A DNA stretch of 41,816 nt from Bacteroides sp. SM23_62_1 (GTDB taxonomy: Bacteria > Bacteroidota > Bacteroidia > Bacteroidales > SM23-62): assembly GCA_001304505.1 (NCBI GenBank), contig LJUQ01000008.1:1-41816 (forward strand), in the 5' to 3' direction. The notes below the pieces were generated by a model. It was not told the origin of the DNA, ran no database searches, and saw only the letters and a program-made list of their open reading frames with translations. Within the stretch, counting starts at the first letter, position 1. Every line of letters starts with the position of its first letter. Below are positions 7,599-16,659 of this stretch, in pieces. Both the position numbers and the translations under genes were made by a program.

Positions 7599-10500
7599 TT
7601 AGCCAGACCGGTCTATTTTCTGGAAAGTAACGATAAAATTGGCACCTTTGCCATATTCACTCTCACACCACACACGACCCCCCATTATATCGACAAATTT
7701 TTTCACAATAGATAAACCCAGTCCGGTGGACTTTTCTCCTGCGGTTGGCTGTGCTGTAAGACGTTGAAACTGTTTAAAAAGTTTGTTGAAATCTTCTTCA
7801 CTGACACCAGGGCCTTCATCTTTAAAGTTAATTCTGATTTCACCATCCTGCTCTTCCATATTTATCCACACATTCCTGTCCTTAGGTGAGAATTTAATTG
7901 CATTGGACAGCAGATTTTCAAATATCTGAATCAGGTAGTTTCTATCAGCTATTCCAAAAAGATTTTTATGTTGCAGATGTAACTTGATATTTTTTTGTCT
8001 GGCTGCCTCTTCAAAGTTTGAATAAACCTCCTGTAATACCTGGCCAAAATCCATTTTTTCACAATTCAGGTTTACTTTCTTTTGTTCAATCATACGTATA
8101 TCGAGTATCCTCGATATCATCTGGTTCATTCTCTCAAGTGCCCCCACCAGGAATTTGATATTGTCTCTCTCATCTTCATTTAAATTGCTGGCAGTTGTTT
8201 TCAGGTTATTCGCAATACTGAGACTGCTCGTAAGAGGATTCCTGAGATCATGTGCAACGATCTCAATCAGATGGTTCTTTTCCTGGTTAAGATCAACCAG
8301 TTCCTTATTCACTTTTTCAATTTCAAGCTTTTGTTTGTTTATATTTTCGTTTGCAATTTTTAAATTCTCAGTTTGTTCCTGGATCTTTTTATAGGCGGTT
8401 GAATTTTCAAGCGCAATTTTCGTGTAGACTGCCAGGTTTCTTAAGATATTCAGGTGATAGTCGGTATAAACATTTTTTTCAAAACTCTGAACTGTAATCA
8501 CTCCAATAACTTTTTTATCCTGTATGAGAGGAAGATAAATGATAGAGGATGAATTACCTGATTTGCCCGGTGGTGTGATAGACGGCAGGTAATTTTTATA
8601 TTCCTGCTCAAAATCATTGATAAATATTTCTTTTTTATTCTTAACGCAATATACTGAGAGGCGCAGTTGATCATCCAGGGAGAAGCTCAGGAAGTCGAGT
8701 GTCTCAGTTTTCTCTATAACCCCGGGGAAATCCAGTGAATGATTTTTTTCATTCACAATACCGATTCCAAATACTGTCGCATCCATCAGGTTATTAATTG
8801 CTTGATATACGGAGCTTACAATATTTTCAACCGTCAATTGCGATGTAATAATCCGGCCGATCTCACTGAGACGTTCAAGATTCTGGTAAGCTTCCTGAAG
8901 ATTTTCTGCCTGGACCATAATTTCTTCCTTCTGCTGTTCGAGTTGCTTGTTTTTCTTTACTACTTCCGATGTTTTGTCTCTGACAAGCTCTTCCAGTTCA
9001 TGCTTTTTCTGCTCTACCATCCTGATACGTATTCTGAAGATACTATAGGTAATACCCAGAAATATTATAACCAGCATGGATATAAACCAGATTGAATTCC
9101 ACCAGGCTCTTTTTATTCTAAAAGTAAATTCAGCCGGCTGTACATTCCAGATGCCATCATTATTCATAGCTCTTACCATGAAGGTATACTCTCCAGGCGG
9201 TATTTTTGGGTATACTGCTTCTGTCCTGTTGCTGACAGGTGACCATTCCTTATCAAGTCCGTCAAGTTTCCATTGATACCTGACTTTTTCGGGAGCCTGG
9301 TAACTCAGGGCCTCAAAATCAAAAGTAAAATGATTGCTGTCATGCGGTAACACAAGGTTTTCTGGTAATGGAAACCATTCCTGCACACCTGAGTGGAATT
9401 TACTATAATCATCGTTTCTCCACTGTATCTGTTGATAGAACAGTTTAATGTTGGTGATGTGGATTATAGGTTGAACAATATTAGGTTCAACGTTTCGGGG
9501 ATCATATTTCATTGCACCTTTCACTGTACCAAACCACAAACTTCCTTCTTGATCAATATAATTTGCAGCACCATTATTTTCTATACCTGTGAATCCATCC
9601 GATGTTCCAAAATGTTGAATGGAAGCAATATTACCTGTAGAATCAAAGCTGATCCGGTCAACACCATTTTGTGTCCCTGCCCATATATTTCCGGAGTGAT
9701 CGGTCAGGATAGAATAGATAATATTGGATGTTAATCCTTCGCTGGTAGTGAGGTGCCAGATACTTTTATCATCAAGAATATTGATACCACCTGCAAATGT
9801 TGCCATCCAGAAGCGCCCAGTAAAATCTTCCGTGATTTGCAGGATAATCGTGTTATTCAATCCATCTTCTGTTGTATAACTTTTGGTTGTCCCATTCTCA
9901 TAGACAGTTGCACCATTATTGGTTGAGAACCATACCCGTCCTCTGGTGTCTTTATACAGACTATGTACCTGGTTACTTTGAAGGGTACCATTTAAGATGG
10001 TTAATTGTTCCCGGTTACCGCTATTGATTTTAAAGACACCGTTACCAAGAGTAGCCAGCCATAATGTGCTATCATCTTTCAAGGCGTAAGAGAACTGGAA
10101 TGGAGTATCAAATCCAAAATTATGGCTTACAGAAGTAATATTTTTACCGTCGGACAGGAAAAGTCCATTGAGCGTTAAAATCAATAACCTGTTCCTCTCA
10201 ATTTCTATGAAATGTCTGACATTTACGAGCCCGGGATACCTATCCTGTGAAAAAGGTGTAAAACGGCTCCCGTCATATTTAACAATGCCGGCACTTGACA
10301 GGCCAAACCAGTAATCACCATTTGAATCCTGAAAAATTGCCCGTACCACATCTCCATTAATGATACTCTCAAAATTATAGGCGATGAAATTATTTTTACT
10401 GTACTGGATCAATCCTCCACCCTGTGTGCCCATCCAGATATTTCCTTCATGATCCTCCATGAAATTAAGAATGAAATCATTTGGCAGACCGTTACTTTGC

Positions 10501-11402
10501 TCAAAATAGGTGATTTCTCCTGTGGCCTGGTCAAACATGGCTATACCTTCTCCAGGATTGCTGAACCAGATCCGTCGGGTATGGTCTCTGTACATATTAT
10601 TGACACCATTCCACCAAGGATCTTCCTTTGTTTCGAATTGAATCAGGTTTCCATTTTTATAAGCATAAAGTGTTTGCTGCGTTACGGAGCTTACTGCTCT
10701 GAACCAGATATATCCTTCACCACAATAGAATAATGGCAGGATAAAATTCCCTTCCAGTTGAGAGTTATTATTTATCGACGAATAGGTGATACTGTTATCG
10801 GAAAGGCAATATAAACCATTTCGTGTACCCAGATACAGACTGTCCGGTGTATTAAGAAAACCAAAAAACAGGTTGTTATTGTTGGTTAATTCAGGAAACC
10901 TGTTTGTTACTTCAACCAGACTGTCATTTTCTATTTTTAATAAACGTGTACCGGAAGGCTCATCATTTGAGATTACCCATATATCTCCATGAATATCTTC
11001 ATGAAAAAAGATGTAAGACCTGAGGAAAGGAACAGGTTCTTCAAAGTAGTTTCTGAATGATAATCCATTATATTGTGTGACACAATGCGATGCACCAATC
11101 CAGAGATTACTGTCTGAATCTTCAAAAAGTGCCCAGAGCTGGTTGTTTCCAAGGCCGTCCTGTGTGGTAAAGGTTTGAAAGGATTTTCCATTAAAACGAG
11201 ATAATCCCCCTCCATTTGTACCAACCCAGATATTTCCCCTTGAATCATGAATAGTGGCATTTACTTCAGTCTGAGGTAATCCATCCTCAAGAGAAAAATT
11301 CCGGAAGCCATACTGCTGGCCATTTAATGAACATATATTCAGTAATAAAATAAAAATTATATATGTTAATCTTGAATACATATTGCATTGCAGAATATGC
11401 AA
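7599..11402 (-). CDS. reg_prop/Y_Y_Y periplasmic sensor histidine kinase with GAF domain
   Basis: A 1267-residue membrane sensor. A signal peptide precedes a long periplasmic region of repeated two-component propeller blades (GNIWVGTNGGGLSRF, GNIWMGTQGGGLIQY, GNIWAGTQNGVDRI) forming probably two beta-propellers. Next come a Y_Y_Y domain (FEALSYQAPEKVRYQWKLDG), one membrane span (WFISMLVIIFLGITYSIF), a coiled coil, a GAF domain (about residues 860-1000) and a second coiled coil. The kinase core has EIVAHDLRNPLTSS (phospho-His), an N box (NLLSNAIKFSP) and ATP-lid glycines (GLGLSI). Unlike classical hybrid HTCS proteins it has no receiver or AraC-type DNA-binding domain, so it needs a separate response regulator, and none lies beside it. 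Family members usually sense glycan fragments. The start may be Met-8 (MYSRLTYIIF, 11381), which gives a cleaner signal peptide. Confidence 0.9.
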   Translation of the reverse strand: MHILQCNMYSRLTYIIFILLLNICSLNGQQYGFRNFSLEDGLPQTEVNATIHDSRGNIWVGTNGGGLSRFNGKSFQTFTTQDGLGNNQLWALFEDSDSNLWIGASHCVTQYNGLSFRNYFEEPVPFLRSYIFFHEDIHGDIWVISNDEPSGTRLLKIENDSLVEVTNRFPELTNNNNLFFGFLNTPDSLYLGTRNGLYCLSDNSITYSSINNNSQLEGNFILPLFYCGEGYIWFRAVSSVTQQTLYAYKNGNLIQFETKEDPWWNGVNNMYRDHTRRIWFSNPGEGIAMFDQATGEITYFEQSNGLPNDFILNFMEDHEGNIWMGTQGGGLIQYSKNNFIAYNFESIINGDVVRAIFQDSNGDYWFGLSSAGIVKYDGSRFTPFSQDRYPGLVNVRHFIEIERNRLLILTLNGLFLSDGKNITSVSHNFGFDTPFQFSYALKDDSTLWLATLGNGVFKINSGNREQLTILNGTLQSNQVHSLYKDTRGRVWFSTNNGATVYENGTTKSYTTEDGLNNTIILQITEDFTGRFWMATFAGGINILDDKSIWHLTTSEGLTSNIIYSILTDHSGNIWAGTQNGVDRISFDSTGNIASIQHFGTSDGFTGIENNGAANYIDQEGSLWFGTVKGAMKYDPRNVEPNIVQPIIHITNIKLFYQQIQWRNDDYSKFHSGVQEWFPLPENLVLPHDSNHFTFDFEALSYQAPEKVRYQWKLDGLDKEWSPVSNRTEAVYPKIPPGEYTFMVRAMNNDGIWNVQPAEFTFRIKRAWWNSIWFISMLVIIFLGITYSIFRIRIRMVEQKKHELEELVRDKTSEVVKKNKQLEQQKEEIMVQAENLQEAYQNLERLSEIGRIITSQLTVENIVSSVYQAINNLMDATVFGIGIVNEKNHSLDFPGVIEKTETLDFLSFSLDDQLRLSVYCVKNKKEIFINDFEQEYKNYLPSITPPGKSGNSSSIIYLPLIQDKKVIGVITVQSFEKNVYTDYHLNILRNLAVYTKIALENSTAYKKIQEQTENLKIANENINKQKLEIEKVNKELVDLNQEKNHLIEIVAHDLRNPLTSSLSIANNLKTTASNLNEDERDNIKFLVGALERMNQMISRILDIRMIEQKKVNLNCEKMDFGQVLQEVYSNFEEAARQKNIKLHLQHKNLFGIADRNYLIQIFENLLSNAIKFSPKDRNVWINMEEQDGEIRINFKDEGPGVSEEDFNKLFKQFQRLTAQPTAGEKSTGLGLSIVKKFVDIMGGRVWCESEYGKGANFIVTFQKIDRSG

Positions 11403-11767
11403 ATTTAGAAAGGTCGGGCTAATTAGCCAATCAAAAAAAATTTTATTGTTAACAAAAGAGGATGGAGGGCCGATTTTTCATAATAAGAATAAATTCCTTT
11501 TAATCATTACAGATATGGTGGTGTGTAACAAAATAACAAATATGGAGTTACATTTATCAGAATACCTTCAAAGGTTTCAAGCATATTACACAGCAGATTT
11601 AACAGATTCACTGAGGCGGGCAAATCATAAATAATCAGTGTATTAAACTTTTTGAGGTCTTTGTTTGAATCTGTGGATTCCCCGTCTTCTCCCCCGTCTG
11701 GCGGATTCGGCAGTCAGGTGCGAATAAGAATTCATTTTTCATCCTCCAATATATTGAAATTTGGTTG
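11403..11767. other. intergenic stretch, no supported gene
   Basis: This 365-bp gap separates the sensor kinase start from the CPBP gene end. It holds low-complexity words such as CAGATTTAACAGATTC and GTCTGGCGGATTCGGCAG that look like intergenic repeats. A 35-codon minus-strand frame (MKNEFLF...) is open but shows no domain, so it was not called. Confidence 0.5.
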
Positions 11768-12598
11768 TCACAAATCACCATGAGGAGGGGGGTATTCTTT
11801 CCATATAACTTCCTTCTGTCGTGAAAATATCTGATGTAAAATAAGGAATAGTAATACAGTTATTACGACTGAAGCAAAATAGACGATCAGGTAATCTCTC
11901 CGGTTGTTGAACAGGTTGGTAAGTGTAACCAGATCACTGCCATAAATATAGGATAGAACGTACCCAAAGCCATTATTGACCATATGAATAAAGATAACGG
12001 CTATCAGAGACCTTGTCTTCCAGTAAATATAACCCATTAATAATCCCGCAATAAAGGCACCAAAAAATTGCCATGGATTAAGATGTAATAATCCGAATAT
12101 AAAACTACTCCAGAGAATTGATTTGACTGGTGAATACCTTCTCAGAAATCCATCAAGAATAATCCCTCTGAGCAATATTTCCTCAAAGACAGGCCCTATC
12201 AGAACAACAAGTATAAGATTAAAAGGACTTTTACTGAGGAGCGTCTCAAATACCTCTTCCATGAATTCTGGTATTGGAATCAGGTTTGTTAACGGATCAA
12301 TGACTACTGCTACGGAAATAGTAATTAACAGCAGTAAAAGGGTTAATGAAACCGGCATGGTTCCGAAGTGTATTAAAGCTTCGGATGGTTCTGCAGATTT
12401 TTTCCTGATATGTATATACCATATGATTAAGATACCTGACAGCGTATATCCGATGAGATTAACCAGGGGGAGATTATCAAATCCTGTGATGGTACTAACT
12501 ATAAGCAGGAGAAAAGCAACTCCAACAGTAATGGCAATAAACAGTCCGAATATTCCCCAGGCCTGCGGTAGGGAAGGGTAGGGATGGGTATTGTTCAT
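11768..12598 (-). CDS. CPBP-family intramembrane glutamic protease
   Basis: A 276-residue membrane protein with about eight hydrophobic spans. It contains the CPBP/Abi (PF02517) motifs: EEILLRG (motif 1), FGLLHLNPW (motif 2) and HMVNN (motif 3). They supply the Glu/His residues of the intramembrane active site, as in Rce1-type enzymes. It lies downstream of the C39 exporter on the same strand, 246 bp away. In Gram-positive class II bacteriocin loci, CPBP proteins often act as immunity or processing factors. The same role here is an inference from position only. The gap holds a CGAAA-rich stretch and a small hairpin, so co-transcription is not assured. Confidence 0.85.
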   Translation of the reverse strand: MNNTHPYPSLPQAWGIFGLFIAITVGVAFLLLIVSTITGFDNLPLVNLIGYTLSGILIIWYIHIRKKSAEPSEALIHFGTMPVSLTLLLLLITISVAVVIDPLTNLIPIPEFMEEVFETLLSKSPFNLILVVLIGPVFEEILLRGIILDGFLRRYSPVKSILWSSFIFGLLHLNPWQFFGAFIAGLLMGYIYWKTRSLIAVIFIHMVNNGFGYVLSYIYGSDLVTLTNLFNNRRDYLIVYFASVVITVLLFLILHQIFSRQKEVIWKEYPPPHGDL

Positions 12599-12779
12599 GA
12601 ATGAAAAATTTATTTTGCTTTCAGAGTAAAGTTAATAAGAAAAAGGGTTAGGTTTGGTGGTCAGGGAATGAAAATCGAAATCCGAAACAAAACCGAAAAA
12701 AGAAAACCGAAACCCCGAAAACCGGAACACAGGGAATCGAAACGGTAGAATCTCAAACTCCAACACTCACTCCCACCTC

Positions 12780-12795
12780 CGCCCCTTTAGGGGCG
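12780..12795. repeat. small hairpin after the exporter gene
   Basis: CGCCCCT (12780-12786), TT, AGGGGCG (12789-12795) form a 7-bp hairpin 50 bp beyond the exporter stop codon. No T tract follows on either strand, so it is not a standard terminator. The adjoining 12660-12745 DNA is a run of CGAAA/CCGAAA words. Confidence 0.45.
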
Positions 12796-12844
12796 ACATT
12801 TCAAGTACCCCAGGAACCATCTGCATCTCATCAAACCTGCTATC

Positions 12845-15025
12845 TCAGGCCGATCGGTTCAGAACGTCTGATGGAATCTGGGTCTTCCACAATTGTGAAT
12901 AGTATCCATCCATCCGGATAAGTTCATGATGTGAACCTGTTTCTGCTACTTTCCCATCATGAATACAAATAATACGATCAGTAATCGACAGGCTTGTTAA
13001 TCTGTGGGAAATAATAATCAGTGTCCTACCATCTTTTTTTATTTCCAGGATCAGTTTACGTATGATCTTTTCTGAGTATGAATCCAGCGCGGAGGTTGCT
13101 TCATCGAGTATTATTATGGAAGGATCCCGGTATAGTGCTCTCGCGATAGCTATCTTTTGCATTTCACCGCCTGATAGGCACAATCCGCGTTCTCCAACAG
13201 GCGTGACAAGACCATCAGGCAATGAATCGATGAGTGGAAACAATCCAGTTCTTTCAATCAGAGTAAATATTTTCTTCATATCTGGCTTTTCAATACCCGG
13301 TGCTATATTATCAATAAAATTACCCGTAAAAAGATCAATTCTCTGTGGAACAATCCCGACTATCTTTCTGAGGTTATCAGGATGAATATCCTTTATGTCG
13401 TACCTACCAATCCTTATCTTGCCTGATCTGACAGGATATATATTCATCAGGAGTGCAGCCATGGTGCTTTTGCCGCAGCCGCTTTCACCCGTAATTCCTG
13501 TTATTTCATTTCTAAAAATTGTAAGATTAAGGTTATTCAGTAGGTTATTACGATTTCCATACCTGAAGGAGACGTTCTCAAAATGGATATTATCTCTCAC
13601 ATCAGGATTCAGGCTAATAAGGAATCTTCTTTCAGTCTTATCATATTCCAGGTCCAGAATTTGAAACAACCTGTCAGCTGCGATAAGAGCATCCTGCACA
13701 GTCCTGTTCATATTTATGAGAGCAGACACTGGCCCAAGCAGGTAACCAAATAGGCTGTATAGCAGCATCAGTTCCCCCGGCGTGAGTTCCTGTCTGAAGA
13801 CCAGTAAAGACCCGATCCACAGCAATATAATCGTGACTAATCCTGTAAGCATACTGGTACCATGGTATGCGAATATCCCATGTTTACCTGCCGTAAAGTT
13901 TGAGGAAAGGAGCTGAACAAATGCAGATTCTGTCTTATTAAAAGCCAATCCTTCAAGTCCAAGATACCGTATTGTTGCAAAACCGTTTAGCGATTCAACA
14001 AGTTGGGATTCAAGATCCGCTGATTTCTCCATAACATTCCTGAGTATTCTTTTGTTCGCATGATTGAAGAGCGCATAAACAAACATAAATGCTGGAATGG
14101 CAACGACAAGTATGACAGATATTTTTATTGAAATCAGAACGGAAAGGATAACAGAAATGACGATGGTAAAACTGCTTACAACAAGTTCAATCGCGGTATT
14201 ACTGATGAAGAATCTTATTTTCACTGCATCGTTGACCCTTGAAATCAACTCTCCTGTTCGCATGGTATCGAAGAACCGGGATGGCAGTTTAAGCAGGTGT
14301 TTGTAGTAGCCTAGGATCAGGGATCCATCAATAAACTGGCCGGCTTTCATGAGAAATATACTTTTCCAGGTACCAAGGAAAATCCTGAAAAACAAAAGCA
14401 CTATCATGATCACACTCAACAGGTTCAGGAGATTACTGTTTCTGTCAGGTAATATGTTATCGATAATTTTCTGAACATATATTGATACGGTTAGCCCGAG
14501 GATACTGTAAAGGGCTGCACCAAAGAATGCGTGGATCAGAAAACCTGACTGTGGATGTATGAGATGCAGAAATCTACGGAATAATGAGATACTGTTATTT
14601 CCAGGCTTGAAATTTTCACAGGGTGTGAGGATAATTATTACACCTGTCCATAATGACCTGAATTCGTCGAACGGGATTTTATTCAGTGATCCATTTGCAG
14701 GGTCCATATAACAGATTCTTTTTCTGCTGGAACCATAAGCAACTACAAAGTGAAATAAACCATTCGGCATTTTCAAATGTGCAATGAATGGCGCTGGAAT
14801 GTCCCTGATGTTATCCGAAGTCCACCGAACTCCTTTGGCAAGGAATCCCATTTTTTCAGCAGCTTCGATAATCCCCAGTACATTTGTTCCATTCCGGTCG
14901 GTTGAGGACCATTGCCTAATTCTCGATACCGGATGCTTCAGTCCATACCATTCACCAATGGAAGCCAGACAGGCTGCACCACAATCTGTTATATCCTGCT
15001 GCCTGATTCTTGCCGGCCTTCTCAT
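12845..15025 (-). CDS. C39-peptidase-containing bacteriocin ABC exporter (PCAT)
   Basis: A 726-residue bifunctional transporter that would cut double-glycine leaders and export the mature peptide. The N-terminal C39 peptidase has the oxyanion Gln-9, catalytic Cys-15 (QQDITDCGAACL), His-92 (GLFHFVVAYG) and Asp-108 (CYMDPANG), all intact. The middle (about 160-440) is a six-span ABC exporter domain. The C-terminal ATPase has Walker A GESGCGKST, signature LSGGE and Walker B IIILDEATSALD. It starts 10 bp after the stop of the HlyD-type gene, a clear operon arrangement. The three leader-peptide genes upstream are its likely substrates. A complete Gram-negative path would also need an outer-membrane TolC-type channel, which is not in the window. 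Confidence 0.95.
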   Translation of the reverse strand: MRRPARIRQQDITDCGAACLASIGEWYGLKHPVSRIRQWSSTDRNGTNVLGIIEAAEKMGFLAKGVRWTSDNIRDIPAPFIAHLKMPNGLFHFVVAYGSSRKRICYMDPANGSLNKIPFDEFRSLWTGVIIILTPCENFKPGNNSISLFRRFLHLIHPQSGFLIHAFFGAALYSILGLTVSIYVQKIIDNILPDRNSNLLNLLSVIMIVLLFFRIFLGTWKSIFLMKAGQFIDGSLILGYYKHLLKLPSRFFDTMRTGELISRVNDAVKIRFFISNTAIELVVSSFTIVISVILSVLISIKISVILVVAIPAFMFVYALFNHANKRILRNVMEKSADLESQLVESLNGFATIRYLGLEGLAFNKTESAFVQLLSSNFTAGKHGIFAYHGTSMLTGLVTIILLWIGSLLVFRQELTPGELMLLYSLFGYLLGPVSALINMNRTVQDALIAADRLFQILDLEYDKTERRFLISLNPDVRDNIHFENVSFRYGNRNNLLNNLNLTIFRNEITGITGESGCGKSTMAALLMNIYPVRSGKIRIGRYDIKDIHPDNLRKIVGIVPQRIDLFTGNFIDNIAPGIEKPDMKKIFTLIERTGLFPLIDSLPDGLVTPVGERGLCLSGGEMQKIAIARALYRDPSIIILDEATSALDSYSEKIIRKLILEIKKDGRTLIIISHRLTSLSITDRIICIHDGKVAETGSHHELIRMDGYYSQLWKTQIPSDVLNRSA

Positions 15026-15035
15026 CGGGATATGG

Positions 15036-16211
15036 TTATGGTATTAAAGTTTTTTCCCTGGCAACGTATGGATTCAGGTGATAATCGATCCTGCTGACCA
15101 GGAGCTGGAAAATGGATCTTCTTGCCATGAAACAACGGGCCTGGAAGGTCATTCCCTTTTTCAACTTCCCCTGTAAACCATTTCTCATTATCAGTAAATC
15201 CCGGTCAGGTTTGCATCTTACTTTATAAACAGGACGGTTATCAAGCAATATAAAATCGTCAGGAATATCTGTTATAGTCCCGTGAAGGGTCCCCCATTCC
15301 CTGTAGTCAAATGCGTCAACCATCATAATAATTTCCTGGCCCTCCTTCACGGACCCAATGTGAGTTGGTGTAATAAACATTTCACCAATCAACATTGTAT
15401 CGGGTGAAATGCATGCCAGCTCCACTCCCGGTTGAATATTTGATCCCTCGTAAATACCGGTGAACTGTTCAAGATATCCGGAAACAGGTGCAATAATCTC
15501 ACAATATTCCATCTCCTTTTGGATCCTGTTAATTGCAGTCCTGACCTGGATCATCGTATATTGAAGCAGGGATAATTCATTTTGCCAGTTGCTGAAAGTG
15601 CTGTTCATAAGATATTCAAGCTCACTTTTTATTAAAGATTCAGAATAAACAAGATTATCATATTCCTGGTCGCTGATGAATTTACCATGATATAGCTCTT
15701 TAAAACGTTCTTTCTCTTTCGTAGATTTTTTTAATTCTTCTTTCACCTGATGCATCCTGCTGAAATAACTGTTGTATTCAAACCTGTATTTTATTGAGAC
15801 CATTTCAGTATCTTTTTCTGCGAGAAGATTCTGTAAATCTGTCATTTCATTATTCACAAGCATTTCCTCATGCAGTTTCTGATTCAGATCATCCAGCAAA
15901 TGTCGTTGGTTGAGAGTGATTAAAACCTGACCTCTGGTAACCATTTCCCCTTCCCGGCATTGGATCTTTTCTACCTTGCCTGCAATAAGTGAACTGACAA
16001 ATGTTTTTTCACTGACAGGCCGTATGATTCCGGGTGCATTAAAGGAAGTGTTGACATTTATTAAGGGCAGACAGGACATTCCTGTAGTAAAAAAAATAAT
16101 GATTATATAATATAGAATCCTGCCTGAATCAGAGATCTTCCCCAGATAATATTCGTAGCTTCCTCTGAATTGCACGTCTGAAGAAAAATGTCCATGCTCT
16201 TTTAGGTCCAT
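15036..16211 (-). CDS. HlyD-family periplasmic adaptor for peptide export
   Basis: A 391-residue membrane fusion protein. One membrane span near residues 33-52 (ILYYIIIIFFTTGM) is followed by a beta-barrel/lipoyl half (GKVEKIQCREGEMVTRGQVL), a long helical hairpin with coiled coil (about 95-230), the return lipoyl half (IIAPVSGYLEQF, EGSNIQPG) and a C-terminal beta domain. It would bridge the inner-membrane exporter to an outer-membrane channel. It is 14 bp downstream of the 37-codon small gene and 10 bp upstream of the exporter gene, all on the minus strand. It is of normal length for adaptors of NHLM/bacteriocin export systems. Confidence 0.92.
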   Translation of the reverse strand: MDLKEHGHFSSDVQFRGSYEYYLGKISDSGRILYYIIIIFFTTGMSCLPLINVNTSFNAPGIIRPVSEKTFVSSLIAGKVEKIQCREGEMVTRGQVLITLNQRHLLDDLNQKLHEEMLVNNEMTDLQNLLAEKDTEMVSIKYRFEYNSYFSRMHQVKEELKKSTKEKERFKELYHGKFISDQEYDNLVYSESLIKSELEYLMNSTFSNWQNELSLLQYTMIQVRTAINRIQKEMEYCEIIAPVSGYLEQFTGIYEGSNIQPGVELACISPDTMLIGEMFITPTHIGSVKEGQEIIMMVDAFDYREWGTLHGTITDIPDDFILLDNRPVYKVRCKPDRDLLIMRNGLQGKLKKGMTFQARCFMARRSIFQLLVSRIDYHLNPYVAREKTLIP

Positions 16212-16225
16212 CAGTACAACATTTT

Positions 16226-16339
16226 TCAGCCACCAAACAGCAAAGTCTTCAATGTATCCCAGTTCCTGAAAACAAGAATGAAGAATATCAGGGCAACCAG
16301 GAATAAAAGGATACTGTATACGATCTTTTTTGTTTTCAT
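16226..16339 (-). CDS. 37-residue single-membrane-span peptide in the bacteriocin operon
   Basis: This gene is too short for the ORF track. On the minus strand ATG at 16339 opens 37 codons ending with TGA at 16226-16228. The product is a basic N-terminus (MKTKKIVYS), a strongly hydrophobic span (ILLFLVALIFFILVF) and a tail RNWDTLKTLLFGG. It has no double-glycine leader of the precursor type, although it ends in Gly-Gly. It sits 14 bp before the HlyD gene and after the precursor genes, so it is very likely part of the export operon. Possible jobs are an immunity peptide or an exporter subunit; the sequence does not decide. Its WD-x-x-K tail resembles the DWDNFKAGLLG ending of the first precursor. 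Confidence 0.75.
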   Translation of the reverse strand: MKTKKIVYSILLFLVALIFFILVFRNWDTLKTLLFGG

Positions 16340-16363
16340 CTTTATCTTTTTAAATGTTTTGAA

Positions 16364-16436
16364 CAGGGGCTGTATCACAACCATATTTAACCGCACTTTG
16401 CTGTTAACCTTTTACCATGTTGTAACACACCCCCTG
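16364..16436. repeat. inverted-repeat element A (73 bp)
   Basis: CAGGGGCTGTATCACAAC (16364-16381) faces GTTGTAACACACCCCCTG (16419-16436), with 15 of 18 positions complementary around a 37-base centre. It lies between the third precursor gene and the small membrane-peptide gene. It could fold as a hairpin in the operon transcript and reduce read-through into the export genes (inference). Related elements lie at 22253-22456 and 27093-27244. Confidence 0.75.
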
Positions 16437-16441
16437 TCAGT

Positions 16442-16630
16442 CTATGGTTCAGGTTGTCCACATAATCCAGCAACAAAACTGTTGTAAGTATGTTTTAACC
16501 TGTCGCACATTTCAGCGGTATGCGAGGTTATGAATGGGATCAGCAGAGATGGACTGATTGGAATAAATCCACCTCTGATTTCCAATAACTCATGGCTGCC
16601 AAGCAGTTGTTCATTATTCGATGGTTTCAT
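16442..16630 (-). CDS. double-glycine leader peptide, bacteriocin-like precursor 3
   Basis: A 62-residue precursor. The leader MKPSNNEQLLGSHELLEIRGG carries the L-x-x-x-E-L-x-x-I-x-G-G pattern cut by C39 peptidases after Gly-21. The predicted mature peptide is 41 residues, starts FIPISPSLL, has two Cys (CDRL and GLCG) and ends YNSFVAGLCGQPEP. That tail matches the first precursor's DNFKAGLLGKPE. The two Cys could form a disulfide after export. It is third in transcription order, 29 bp after precursor 2, and precedes the export genes. The class II/IIb bacteriocin type is inferred from leader and context; activity is unknown. Confidence 0.85.
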   Translation of the reverse strand: MKPSNNEQLLGSHELLEIRGGFIPISPSLLIPFITSHTAEMCDRLKHTYNSFVAGLCGQPEP

Positions 16631-16659
16631 GGTATTTTATTTGTTTTGATATATCAGGA

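Noticed and set aside
11640-11740. Minus-strand 35-codon frame MKNEFLF... with a GGAGG upstream
   Set aside because: The product is made of repeat-like DNA (GTCTGGCGGATTCGGCAG on the other strand), has no signal, span or domain, and this lineage rarely depends on Shine-Dalgarno sites.
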